Source of the DNA: Acanthamoeba castellanii str. Neff
Taxonomy: Eukaryota; Discosea; Longamoebia; Acanthamoebidae
Reading direction: 5' to 3'
Length of the DNA: 64,000 nt
Assembly (NCBI RefSeq): GCF_000313135.1
Contig: NW_004457329.1
Span: forward strand, 122,180-186,179
Shown here: piece by piece, positions 46,350 to 57,900 of the stretch
Numbering within the stretch: the first letter of the stretch is position 1
How the letters are laid out: every line of letters begins with the position of its first letter
The notes under the pieces: generated by a model
The model's database searches: none
What the model saw: the letters and a program-made list of their open reading frames with translations, nothing else
Told to the model about the DNA's origin: nothing
Made by a program: the position numbers and the translations under genes

Positions 46350-48256
46350 ATGGAGGCGACAGAAGCATCGCCCTCTGGACCGGCGCGCAGGGGTGGATTT
46401 AGGCCGAACCTTGCAGGGCGCGGTGGTCGCAAGCCAGTCCCCCTGGGTCAGCCTGGAGCGCCTTCATCTGCGCTGCCAATTCTTCAGACCGATCTGATAT
46501 CAGTAGGTAAGGCTTTTTGATTCAAACGCTCTTGCGTTCGCAATTCTTGGCTGGTGCTTGAATTCTCAATGCGTCCATCTGGATCAAGGCAAACGCAAGG
46601 ACACGGGCAAAGAGAAAGATGACGAGCCAGATGACCGTGATGAAGAGGAAGCCACCCCAACCACACCTCAGAAGAAGCCCAGGCTCGACACATCCACCTC
46701 ATCGCTCACCACCCCAACCAGCAGCGGACCGAGCCCCATCGTCAGCGCCCGAGCCAGCCGAGCGGCTTCGGCAGTGCCATCCTCCCCGTCGGCCTCGCCC
46801 TCCAGCAGCACCGGCGGGCCACCGCCCATCAGGGCCAAGCGAGCCAGCACCCTCAAGGACGTCGTGCGCGCCAACAGCGGCACGCCCATGGCTCCCACCG
46901 GCTCCGAAGAGCAGGTGCGCAGCATCAACCGGCCAGCGCCGCGAGAAGAAACGTACGTTTGCTGTTCTGCTTTCGCTCTGCATGAACGCCACGAGCACCG
47001 GTGAAAAACTGGCACTGACACTCGCGTGTGGCACGCGCACAGGGCGACTGCGGCTGCCCCACGGCAGGCCATGGGTCCGCAGGTGACCATCGATCCCGAG
47101 ACGGGAGAAATCGTGATCGACCAGCAGGCACGTCCACACCAACTCATTCACTCGTTTCGCCGGCCTCTCGAGAGAGGGAGTGCTCATCACCACCCGCCCG
47201 TGGTCTTCTTTTTTTTTCTTCGCAGAGTCTGCTGGTGAACACGACCCAGAGGGACGAGAGCGTGAACTACTCGTACACGTACGAGGACCAGGAATCAAAG
47301 AACACCAACTTTCAGCGACATAGGAGGAAGAACCAGCGCAACAAGTGGACCCGAGAGCAAACCGACGCCTTCTACAACGTACACATCTCTCACTACCACT
47401 CCCTCTGTTTCGTCGTTGTTGATCGCTCGTGCAGCTGACTGACCCGTGTGTGTGTTGTGTGTGTGCGGGCGTGTGTGTGTGTGTGTGTGGGCGTGTGTGT
47501 GCGTGTGTGTGTGTGCGTGTGTGTGTTGAGAGCAGGCGCTGCGTCGGTATGGCACGGACTTCACGCTCATCCAGCTGCTGTTCCCCGACCGTTCACGCGA
47601 CCAAATTCGCAACAAGTTCAAGAAGGAGGAGAAGGAAAACGGTCCTCGGATCGACCTCGCGCTCCGAAGTCGTCTTCCCATCGGTATGCCCTCCTTCGCT
47701 TCTCTTCTCTTCTACTCTTTCGGCACTGCGTTGGTTGATGCTCACTCGCCCGCGGCGCGCGTCACAGAGGAAAACGAGCACAGGCTGTTGGCGGACAGGG
47801 CAAAGGCGATCGCGGAGCAGGAGAAACGCGCCCGCGAGCTCAAGGAGAATGGAGAGTCCGACATCCCGGCGCCCGCACCGGCGGCCCAACCGGCAGCGCG
47901 CAAAGGCCCGAGCGTCATCGCACCAGCGATCGGGCGGCCAACCGAAACCGCCGCTGATGGCGGCGCGGAGGCGGCAGCCGATGTGGCTCCCGTAGCACCA
48001 AAGACCACCATCGGACCCAACGGGGAGATTATCATGGACAGGTCCGAATACGAAGCCCAGCACCGGTACGGCCAAGCCCAGCACACTACACACGACAGTT
48101 CTGCACCACGCCCGTGCGCGCCGAATGACACTTTCTCGTAAATGCATGTGTGTACACAGATACGATGACGACGAGGTCTATGACGCCGGCGGGTATGACG
48201 ACGATGGTGACGACTACGGCTACACAGGCGGTAACGACGATCACGACGACTACTAA
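46350..48256 (+). CDS. TFIIIB subunit B'' (BDP1-like)
   Basis: The ATG at 46350 opens MEATEASPSGPARRGGFRPN. A Ser/Pro-rich region with DKDRDEE-type acidic patches follows, then VTIDPETGEIVIDQQ. The spliced exons at about 47225-47690 give NYSYTYEDQESKNTNFQRHR, then KWTREQTDAFYNALRRYGTD and FTLIQLLFPDRSRDQIRNKF. This is the SANT domain and flanking long-helix region diagnostic of BDP1. The C-terminus (PNGEIIMDRSEYEAQHRY) ends in an Asp/Tyr/Gly tail. BDP1 joins TBP and BRF to recruit RNA polymerase III to tRNA and 5S genes. Introns at about 47378-47535 and 47680-47767 are rich in TG repeats or pyrimidines. Confidence 0.9.
47437..47528 (+). repeat. Intronic TG-rich simple repeat
   Basis: A run of TG dinucleotides with interspersed GCG fills the intron that splits the BDP1 SANT domain and ends just before the AG acceptor at about 47535. 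Confidence 0.9.
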
Positions 48257-48316
48257 ATATATTTGTTCTAAATCGATTGTTTTTTGTTCGGCGCCGTGCG
48301 GCGGGCGTGGCCGGCT

Positions 48317-51300
48317 TCACCTCTCCTGCTTCCCGGCCTTGCCGTCGCCCTTCTTCTTCCCCTTGCCACCGCCTTCGAGCTGGGACTCGAACTTCTTCTC
48401 GAGCTCCTGGCGGTTGAGCTTGGCCGTGGCCGTCACCAGCCCGTTCTCGGGCGTCCACGGCTCCGGATCGAGAATCACACGCCCGATCCGCTCCACCTTG
48501 GACAACTGTGTTGTGTGTGGTGTGTGGTGTGTGTTGTGTGTGGCGTGGTGCGTTACGGATATCTCTCCAGTGGAAGAAAGAGAGAGCGTACACTGTTCTT
48601 CTTGGCGATGGCCTCGAACTCCTTCTTGAAGGCGTCCTCGTCGTCACCGGCCTTCTTGGACGGCTGCACGACGGCGATGAGTACGTTCTCCTCCGTGTCG
48701 GCGTGGATCATGACGTTCTCCACCAGGCTGCTCTCCTTGTACAGCGTCTCCAGCTTCTCCAACCTGGTTGGGTGTGAATCGCGGTGAGTGGGCCCATCAT
48801 GGGGGTCGCGCAAAGAAGAGCGAGCGAGCGGTACGTACGCGATGTATTCGCCGGACGAGAGCTTGACGAGATTCTTCTTCCGGTCGACGATGTACAGGCG
48901 GCCGTCGATCCAACGACCGATGTCGCCCGTCGAGAACCAACCGTTCTTGAAGTCCTCCTTACTGATGGACGAAAGAGAGCGCGCGTTGACGACGCGTGAG
49001 CACGCACGCGCACGTCGAACAACAGTCGTCTTGGGAGGCGGGGCGTACGTCTTATCGTCGAGCTTGAGGTAGCCGCGCGACACGTTGGGCCCGCGGATAA
49101 GGATTTCGCCAGCAGGTCCCTCCTCGTCGTCCGTGGTGTAGCCCATCTTCGGCGCGTCGACGAGCTTGATCTCTGCGAACGTTGAGCACAACACGCGCCC
49201 GGGTCAGACCACCGGTTGCTACGCACGAAAAACAGGAAGAGCCCTCACAGCACGAGACGCACCGCAACACATGTTGGGACGGCCCACGTTGGAGAAGGTC
49301 GGGTCGTCGTAGGCCTGCAGCGTTCCCGCTCCCGCGGTTTCGGTGAGCGCTGGGCACCATACAAACAAACTCACGGTCAGTGGTGCGCAACGGAGCAAAG
49401 ATCGACGACTTGTCACGGTTGAGAGCTGGCCATCGTACCATAACCCTGCACGACCTGAACCCCAAAGCACCTGAAAGAGCCATGTGGCTCGCGTGAGTGA
49501 CGACAGAGCTTAGCGCTGAAAGCTGAAAGGGAGCGAGCGAGCGAGGTGTCTGCGTACGCGCGGAGGAACATCTGGTTGTTCTTGGACAGGGGCGCAGCGC
49601 CAGAGGCCACGAAATTGAGTTTGCCGCCCAGCTCCTGCTTCACCTTCCTGAACGCCAGCTGGTCCAGGAACGGGACGTTGGCTGCCAACATTCCACGACC
49701 CGGCGCGAGCGGGTAAGTGGGTGGGGTTCAAAGCGCAGCTAATGAGTGCCAAAAGCCACAAGACGGTGACGGGCGTACTGCTGTACTCGATGAGCTTGCT
49801 CCTGAAGGCGTAGGCCAGGCGGAAGAGGTACTTGGCGAAGAGGCCCTGCTTGTTGACCTGGGCCTCGACGGTCTTCCTGATGCGCTCGAACACCTCCGGC
49901 ACGCCGGCCATGATGGTCGGCTGCAGCTCCTTGGCGTCGCCCTTGCAGTTCTTCATGCTGCTGTCCGTCAGCGAGCGCGGGTTCTGTGCTCGCCCATCAC
50001 ACAACCAACCCAACCAACCCAAGCACCGTCAGACCCACATGCGCCGCATCGGTATCCTCCGTCCCAGGGTGGCGTACGCCGTAGCCAATCGGAATGCCCA
50101 GGTAGATGGCGAATTGCTCCACGGTGAACTCCAGGACGTGCGCCAGGGGCAGGCTGGACCCATAGAATCACGACACGCACGCTGAGCACAGCACATGAAT
50201 GGAGGCGGTGGTGATGGCGGCGGCGGTGGTGAGCGTACTAGGCCAGGTATTTATCGATGGTGGGGTCGAAGCTGCCCTCGAGATCGGAGGCATAGCCCGC
50301 CACCGAGGCAACAAAGTTGGCATGAGAAAGCAGGACGCCCTGCAGGTCGCACGCCAGTGAGTGCCTGTGCCTCGTGGGCGCACTTGACACCACACTAAGA
50401 AGGTCACGAACCTTGGGCGTGCCCGTGGCCCCGCTCGTGTACATGACCAGCGCAATGTCGTCGGGGCTGGGGTCCTCCACCGCTTCGCTCATGTTGTACT
50501 TGCCCTGTTGATGGGCCGCACGCCATTGTTGGATTGGACTAGAGTGGCGGGGAATGGGGTGAGAGCGCGCGCATGTACGATCTTGATGAGCTTGTCGAAG
50601 GTGAGGACGCGGGTCTCGATGTCGACGGCCTTCTGGACCCGCTTGGTGAGGGCCTGCTCGAGCTCCTTCATCTCCTGCTCATCCGGTTCGCCTACGTAGA
50701 ACACGTACTGGAGCGTTTCGCACTTCTTGAGGCTCTTCAGCACCTGGACGCGCGTAAAGTGCTCGCTCATGAGCAAGCGGCACATGATCCAAAACACACA
50801 CACACAACACGGTGAGGAGTAGGGCGAGAGTACAGTCTTGAAGAGGGAGGCGTGAGTGAAGAGGGCTCGGCTCTCGGTCTGGGAGAGCGCGTGCGAGAGG
50901 CCCTTCTTGCCTAGACTGGCGTAGGCCGTGGCCACCGGCAGTTGCTGTGGAAGCAGGCGTGGGCCATCAGCTGCCACTCCATGCACGTGTCCAGGAAGAG
51001 GCACACCGATTCACGCTGTGTCGTGTCGTGTCGTTGGTCGTGTCGTGTCGTGCACTTAGAGTCAAGTGTGAGCGAAGAGCAATGAAAGAGCTCGTGACGT
51101 ACGGGTCTGATGCCGAGGGCGAGAATGCCGCACGAGAGCTGCTTGACCTGGGTGAGGACTTGGCTGTAGGTGAGCCACTCGTAGGGGCTCTTCTCGTAGA
51201 GCGTCCACTCCCTCTCCTCGCCATTGATGACCTTCTTTTGCCTGTGCTCCTTGATCAACTTCCTCTGCCCTAGCGCACGCGCACCCTTGTGCTTGTCCGC

Positions 51301-51784
51301 CGCGTACCTAGTTGCGCCAAACCCATCAGACAAACCGACACGACACACGCACACACGACACACACGACACACACGACACAGGATGGAGACGTACAGGAGG
51401 AGGTCTTTGAGGGTGCTGATGTCTTTGTTGGGCGAGCAGAGGAGGCCCTTGAGGTCGCCCTCCTTCACGCTCACGGACTCGCGGTCGATGCCGTACGAGT
51501 CGAGCACCGCGCTCGGCGCCGCGGCGCGCCACACGGGGTAGTCGTCGTTGTCGCGGCCACGCTCACGGCGTGCATGTGCGACTCGGCCTTCTGCGATTTG
51601 AGCAGTCGCCAGAGGGCGTGGCGCCCTTGGGCACGTGGCGGTAGATGAGGAGGCCCATGATGGCCGCGACGATGAGCATGCCCGAAGTGCGTACGAAAAG
51701 CATCCACAGGATTGAGGAGGTCAGGGACTCTGGCTCGGGCTCGTGCCCAGTCTCTGGCGAGTGGTCTTCAAAGAGACGCGACAT
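48317..51784 (-). CDS. Long-chain acyl-CoA synthetase (ACSL type)
   Basis: The ATG at 51784 opens MSRLFEDHSPETGHEPEPES, followed by one membrane helix, LWMLFVRTSGMLIVAAIMGLL, which would anchor the enzyme with its catalytic part in the cytosol. Exons then give YEWLTYSQVLTQVKQLSCGI, VCLFLDTCMEWQLMAHACF, the AMP-forming P-loop DIALVMYTSGATGTPKGVLL, YLPLAHVLEFTVEQFA and LNFVASGAAPLSKNNQMFLR. The adenylate motif VVQGYGMTETAG, STGDIGRWIDGRLYIVDRKK and LVKLSSGEYIALEKLE follow, ending with Lys-rich KGKKKGDGKAGKQER at 48317. It activates long-chain fatty acids with ATP and CoA. The usual P-loop TSGTTGxPKG has Ala for the second Thr here (TSGATGTPKG), a substitution tolerated in the family. About twelve exons. 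Confidence 0.93.
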
Positions 51785-52471
51785 GTCACAATCGTTTCGA
51801 CAGATGGAAAAGATTAGGCGTTGCTGAAGGGACTAGCGTTGTGGGTGGTTCGTTTGTTTGAAGGAATGGCCTCTGCCAGCAACGCGCACATGATTCCCCC
51901 CCCCTCCCGCACAGTGACTTTCATCCATGATCGGCCTCTTCCGTTTGTAGTTCTTCTGATTCCCGCCAGACTTGCTGGAATGCATGGTATGCTCGGATTT
52001 ATGATCTATTTATTTAGAATTATTTAGAGACCCTTGTGCCTGCAATACTGACATATATCCACTGTAAACACAAGCATTCCTACATCCACTTTATGATACA
52101 CCACATCTTCCAAACATAACCCATACAAAAAACAAAACCATCTTATCTCACACACTGGCCACAGGGCACACTTACACATGTGTATGGCTAGGGCCATGGT
52201 GTGCATGTTGTTTTGGGCTCCTTGCCAGCTTGTGTGGGGTGTGCTGTGCACATGAAAGAGCCCCATTACCATGAAACAGAAGAAGCGTTGGGTGGGGAAG
52301 AAGGGCACTGACCTCAGCAGCTAGCAGGATTGGAGACCAAAAGGCGAGCACCTTTTTTCGCCCCAGATACGAGGAGATCATGAGGGTTTGGGGTGAGGCG
52401 AAAAAGAAAACTGCTGGTGGTCTGCATCTTTCGTTTTTCCCTTTTTTTTTTTGATCTCAACGATCACAACA
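51785..52471. other. AT-richer intergenic region, no gene recognised
   Basis: This 687-base divergent region lies between the acyl-CoA synthetase and the tandem-UBC gene. It contains ATTTATTTAGAATTATTTAG (about 52003-52024) and a T run before the UBC start (52441-52452). A minus-strand open stretch at 52024-52308 has no recognisable homology. It is the most AT-rich gap of its size here. Confidence 0.45.
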
Positions 52472-54401
52472 ATGCAGAAGGACACGCGAACGACTGCGCA
52501 CGGCAGGATTCAGAAGGATCTGCGTGAAGTAAATGACAAGCTAAATCCTGATAGTCCTCCGATTTTTGCTCTGCCTGTTGGCGATTCGCTGGACCATGTT
52601 GATGCGCTCATCATGGGACCGCCCGAGACGCCGTACTCGTTCGGCTTCTTTAGATTTGGTGCGGCACTCCATCTTCCCAGCTGCTTTTTCTCCAAATTGA
52701 CTTTCCATCGTCGTGCAGACATGCAGTTCCCTTCCACCTACCCCAACACGCCGCCCAAGGTCCTCATGTACGAGCTGCACCTGCTCTACGCAGCCATCTT
52801 TGCGCGCACTCATCCCTGTGTGTGGCTTTCCGCAATCTAGCACCACGACCAACGGCGGGCGCACCAGATTCAACCCGAATCTGTACGCAGGAGGGAAAGG
52901 TATTCATCCATGCCAACGCAGCACAGTTCACAGGAGCTATGGCCTCACCACCTTCATCCGCGCAGTGTGCCTTAGCATCCTGGGCACCTGGTCAGGCGAG
53001 TCCGAGGACGAGTGGCGGTCCTCGTACTCCATCAACTACGTACTGAGCGCCATCCAGAGCCTGATCATGACGGCCAAGCCTTATCACAACGAACCTGGCT
53101 ACGAAGAGGTAACACGCTTGCTCTTGCTCCCTCTGCTGACTGCTGAAGTGCAGTGCTGACCCACCTTACATCTTGGCCAGGGAGGAGAGCATGACAACCC
53201 TGAGGAGATCAACGCTTACTCGGACAAGATCACCCACGAGGTGATGCGAATTGCCGTCTGCGGCATGGTGGAGGACGCCATCCTCGGCAGGAACGAACGT
53301 ATATGTCCACATCACGTCGCTGTTGCCTTTTACCATTTGTTGACCTGACCACCCCTCCTTCGCTTTGTTCAATGGACAGCCTGGAATGAGCTGATCAAGC
53401 ACCAGTTCCTGCTTTGGTTCGACAACTACCTCAGCACCGCAGAGCGGGAGCTTGCTCGAGGGCTCGAGGGCCAAGAGTTCCGCCCTATGCCCTTTGAGGT
53501 ACGCTCTCTACATGCCTTTGCGCCGTAACGAGCGTGACCAAGAGGCTCACGCTCATCCGCCTTCTCTTCTCACAGTTTGACGGCAACACCGCTGCGGGCA
53601 AGTACAACTACACCAACATCATCGCGCGGCTCAAGGATCTCAAATCCAGGATCGATCGAGAGACCGAGGAATGGAAGGAAAAGGGCAAAGGTACAAAAAA
53701 CGGCGCATGTGTCCACTTCACTTCCGCTTGAGTCGAGCTGACCGTGGCTTGGCGCGATGGCACGCAGTCTTCACCAAGAAGGAGACTGGCTGGAAGTACT
53801 ATCAGCTCATGGAAGAGGCCGAGAAGTTCAAATCGGGCAAGGTGACGCTCGAGGGCGTGAGCGCTGCACCCGTGGAAGATGACAACCTCTACCACTGGCA
53901 GGCCTCCATCTTCGGTCCCGACGGCTCTCCATGGGAAGGTGTGTACCTCTCGCCCACTTTCACTTGCCTCTTGCGCACCAAGGGCTGACACATCCCAATT
54001 CCCCTGACCATTGACCAGGCGGCTTCTACAACGTGGACATCATCTTCAGCGAAGATGAAGCCCCACCTCGCGTCCGCTTCATCACTGAGATGTTCCACCC
54101 TCATGGTACGTTCAAGACCCTGGCTCTCTTCCTCGCTCCTGGATGACACCAACACACCTATGCTGCAGTGACGAGCGACGGCATCCCGTTCTACCTGGTC
54201 GCACCGGCCAGACGAGGCCTGGTAGCGACCATTCTCACGGCCATCATCAAGCTGCTCAAGGCCAATCCCAACCCAAGCCCTGCCACGTGGGCCAACGTCC
54301 AAGCGGCCAAGATGTACTTCTCCAACGACGATGAGGTCAAGAAGGAGTACCGGAAGAAGGTCGCTCGCCTCGTCAGGAAGAGTGTCGAGGGTGACGAATA
54401 A
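52472..54401 (+). CDS. Tandem UBC (E2-like) protein: UBE2Z-like domain plus Cys-less UBC
   Basis: The ATG at 52472 opens [20 protein letters not shown]. The first UBC domain has [34 protein letters not shown] and, across an intron, [20 protein letters not shown], with the catalytic Cys in the HPN-like context. [20 protein letters not shown] and [10 protein letters not shown] follow. This resembles UBE2Z/UBE2O-type E2s. A helical linker leads to a second UBC domain (about 53765-54400): [39 protein letters not shown] and [15 protein letters not shown]. Where an active E2 has DGxICLD, this copy has DGIPFYL, so the catalytic Cys is missing and the domain is UEV-like. It likely conjugates ubiquitin or a ubiquitin-like protein through domain 1, with domain 2 as a binding module. 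About ten exons. Confidence 0.82.
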
Positions 54402-54928
54402 GCCAGTGCACGACACCGCACCATTGCGTACGCAAGTGCACAACATGCGAGGGCCTGGCTTCGACGTAGAAAACACGAACGATTAACACAACCAACCCAC
54501 CCACCCACCGGTGTGTGCTCTTCACTCTGCGTCCCTCCCATTTGCTGGGCAGTTCGTCGTCTTCGCTTTTCCTTCCGCCTCTGACCACCAACGTTCCCTG
54601 TCCGCGGAAAAGGCGCGCCGGAGCTATCGCCGATGGAAAAGTGCGGGCCGGGACCTGTGGGACGCGATGGTGCTGCGCGTCCGGAAGGCGTAGGCCAGTG
54701 GTAGAAAGTACGCCATCTGCCTCATCCGCACGTTTCAGTGACTGGGGGAGTTGCGTTACACTCCTATTTATTTAGTTTTCAACTCAGGCCGGTTTATACT
54801 CTTCATACCCATCTTCTGCAATCTTCTGGGCGAGGCCTTGTAGCGACCTGCTCAGGTGGTGGGCCTCTGCTACTTGCACACACGGAGACGGAGGAAGCAA
54901 CAACCACGTCAACCACCGCCACGACGAC
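54402..54928. other. Intergenic, promoter of the trifunctional enzyme
   Basis: Nothing coding is recognised. Two convergent signals cannot be separated by eye. Repeated CAACCCACCC runs lie near 54489-54509, and TATTTATTTAG at 54765-54775 is a candidate promoter element about 155 bases before the next ATG. Confidence 0.4.
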
Positions 54929-57900
54929 ATGGCATCCCGAGTTTCCGGCCGGATGAGGAAGATTTCGGATGAGACCCAGCAGATGGTGAATGCATGGCTG
55001 TCGGTGGATTGGGACCCGGAGAGCCGCGAGCACGTCAAGGGGCTGGTGGCGGCGGGCAAAGAGGAGGAGCTCGTGGCGCACCTCGGCCGACGCATCTCCT
55101 TCGGCACGGCCGGCCTGCGCGGCAAGATGAAGTGGGGGTTCGCCTTCATGAACGCCGTGACCGTCACCCAGGCCTCGCAGGGCCTCTGCGCCTACCTCCG
55201 CACGGTCCACCCGTGCCTGACAGACCTCAGGGAGCGGGGCGTCATCGTCGGACACGACGGCCGCTACAACTCTCGCATGTTCGCACGCCTCACCGCCGCC
55301 GTATTCCTCTCGCGCAAGATTAAGGTCCGTCTTTGATTGCTTCTCCTCATTCTTCCCGATTTCGATCGCTCTCTCAAATGGACGGCTTTGTAATGATTAC
55401 CCAAATCTTTTGCGCGAAAGCACCAGAGATGACTAAACACAAAACGGAACGCAATGATTTATTTATTTTTTTCTTCTGATATTTTGATACACATTAATAA
55501 GTTAATAAATAATTCTAAAATCAAATGTGACACGCGCGCAGGTGCACCTGTTCAGGGACGACGTGCCGACGCCGTTGGTGGCGTTTGGCGTGCGCCACCT
55601 CAAGTGTGCGGCGGGCGTGATGGTGACGGCCTCGCACAACCCGAAGGAGGACAACGGCTACAAGGTCTACTGGGCCAACAGCGCGCAGATCACCGCCCCG
55701 CACGACGCGCAGATCGCGCGGGCGATCGAGGCCAACTTCAGCATCTGGGACCGAATGCCCGACGACAAGGCCATCGATGAGCACCCCCTGTGTCTCGACC
55801 CCACCACCGACGTGTGCGCGGCCTACCTCGCCGCCGCCCGGCACTGGAGCTTCCGCACTCCGCAGCAGAACGCCGCCGCGCAGCTCCGCGTGGTCTACAC
55901 CGCCATGCACGGCGTCGGCGGGCAGAGCGTGGAGCGCATCTTCGACGCGTTCGGCCTGCCGCCGGTCATCGCCGTGCGCGAGCAGCACGACCCCGACCCC
56001 GACTTCACCACGGTCGAGTTCCCCAACCCGGAGGAGGCCAACGGGTGCAGCCTGCGGCTGGCCATGTCCACGGCCGACCGCGAGGGCGCGCCGCTCATTC
56101 TGGCCAACGACCCCGACGCCGACCGGCTGGCCGTGGCCGAGCGGCAGCGGGACTCGGGCGAGTGGCGCATCCTCGACGGCAACGAGATCGCGCTGCTGCT
56201 GGCCGACTGGCTGTGGCGCAACTACACCGAGCGCCACCCGGAGGTGGACCGCGCCAAGATCGTGATGCTCAACAGCACGGTCTCGTCGAAGGCCCTGGCG
56301 GCGATGGCGGCGAAGGAGGGCTTCCACTACCGCGAGACGCTGACCGGGTTCAAGTGGCTGGGCAACCTGGCCGACGAGCTCGTCCGCGCGGGCTACACGT
56401 TCCTCTTCGCCTACGAGGTCGAGATCGGCTTCATGATCGGCGACATGAGCCTCGACACCGACGGCGTGCGCGCCGCGCCCGTGTTCGTCGAGATGGCCAA
56501 CCACCTCTACGAGCGCGGCCTCACCCTCTCCGACCACCTCGACAATCTCTACCACAAGGTGACCACCCCCTCTTCGCTCTTGCTCTTCGTTCTTCGTTCT
56601 TCGCTCTTTTCGTTAATCAACCCTAAACATCAACATTTCAGTATGGCTATTACAAGATGGCGGTGGGGTACTACTTCTGCCACGACCCGAGGCTGATGGA
56701 CCAGATCTTCAACGAGATCCGCAACGACGGCCTCTACATCAGCACCTGCGGCGACCACAAGGTCCAGTACGTGCGCGACCTCACCACCGGGTTCGACAAC
56801 AGCCAGCCCCACAACCGGGCCGTGCTCCCGGTGTCGAGCGCGGCCCACATGATCACCTTCACCTTCGAGAACGAGTGCGTAGCCACCTTCCGGGGCAGCG
56901 GCACCGAGCCCAAGCTCAAGTACTACATCGAGGTGGCCAACGCCTCCAATGAGCAGCTCGCCACCGACCTCCTCGATAGCATGAAGCAGGAGATCATCGA
57001 TCGATTCCTGCAGCCCAGCCAAAACGGGCTCCGCCCGCCCGCCGCGGCCGAGGACGCGCACAACAGCCCCCACAACAGCGGCAACAGCCCCGAGCAGATG
57101 GCCCCGGCCCGCATCGCGCGCGACGTGATCCACAAGGAGATCCAGGCGCTGCAGAACCTGGAGGCCACCCTGGGCCGCGACTTTGAGAAGGTGGTGGAGA
57201 TCATCGAGAGCCGCGGCTCCGGGCGCGTCATCTTCACCGGCGTCGGCAAGTCAGGTACCGACCAACCCCCGGTGTGTGTGTGTTGTGTGTGTGTGTGGCC
57301 TGACGCTTGCGGTTTGCCATTCGATCGATAGGCATCATCGCACAGAAGATCAGCGCGTCGTTCTCGTCGCTGGGCATCTCGTCGTTCTTCGTGCACGCCA
57401 CTGAGGCGGCCCACGGCGATCTGGGTGTCATCACCGCCGAGGACGTCATCATCGCCATCTCCAACTCGGGCAACACGCCCGAGCTCATCTTCATCATCCC
57501 CTCTCTGCGGGTACCTTCCTCTTCATGCACTGGCACCGTATCCGTCGTGTTGTGCTAACCAGCGATCTCACACGCACGCACACACGCACACGCACACACA
57601 CGCACACACACACACACAGGTGCTGGCGGGAAAGATCATCGGCATCACGAGCAACAAGGACAGCCTGCTGGCGCGGTACTCGGACGCGTCGATCATCACG
57701 GGCAAGATCATGGAGGCCGACCAGCACAAGATCGCGCCCACGGCGAGCACCATCGTGTGCCTGGCCATCGGCGACGCGCTGGCCGTCACCCTCTCGGCCC
57801 GCATGAAGTTCACTCTGCCCGAGTTCGGCCTCCGGCACCCGGGCGGGGTGCTGGGCGAGAAGGTGCTGGGCAAGGTATTCCAGGAATTCGCGATGAAGGG

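Noticed and set aside
51785..52471. Mobile element or virus-like insertion in the AT-rich gap
   Set aside because: No terminal repeats, target duplication or recognisable coding sequence are seen.
55521..56555. 344-codon minus-strand open frame
   Set aside because: It is the antisense of the PGM2 exon, which has a full set of catalytic motifs on the plus strand.
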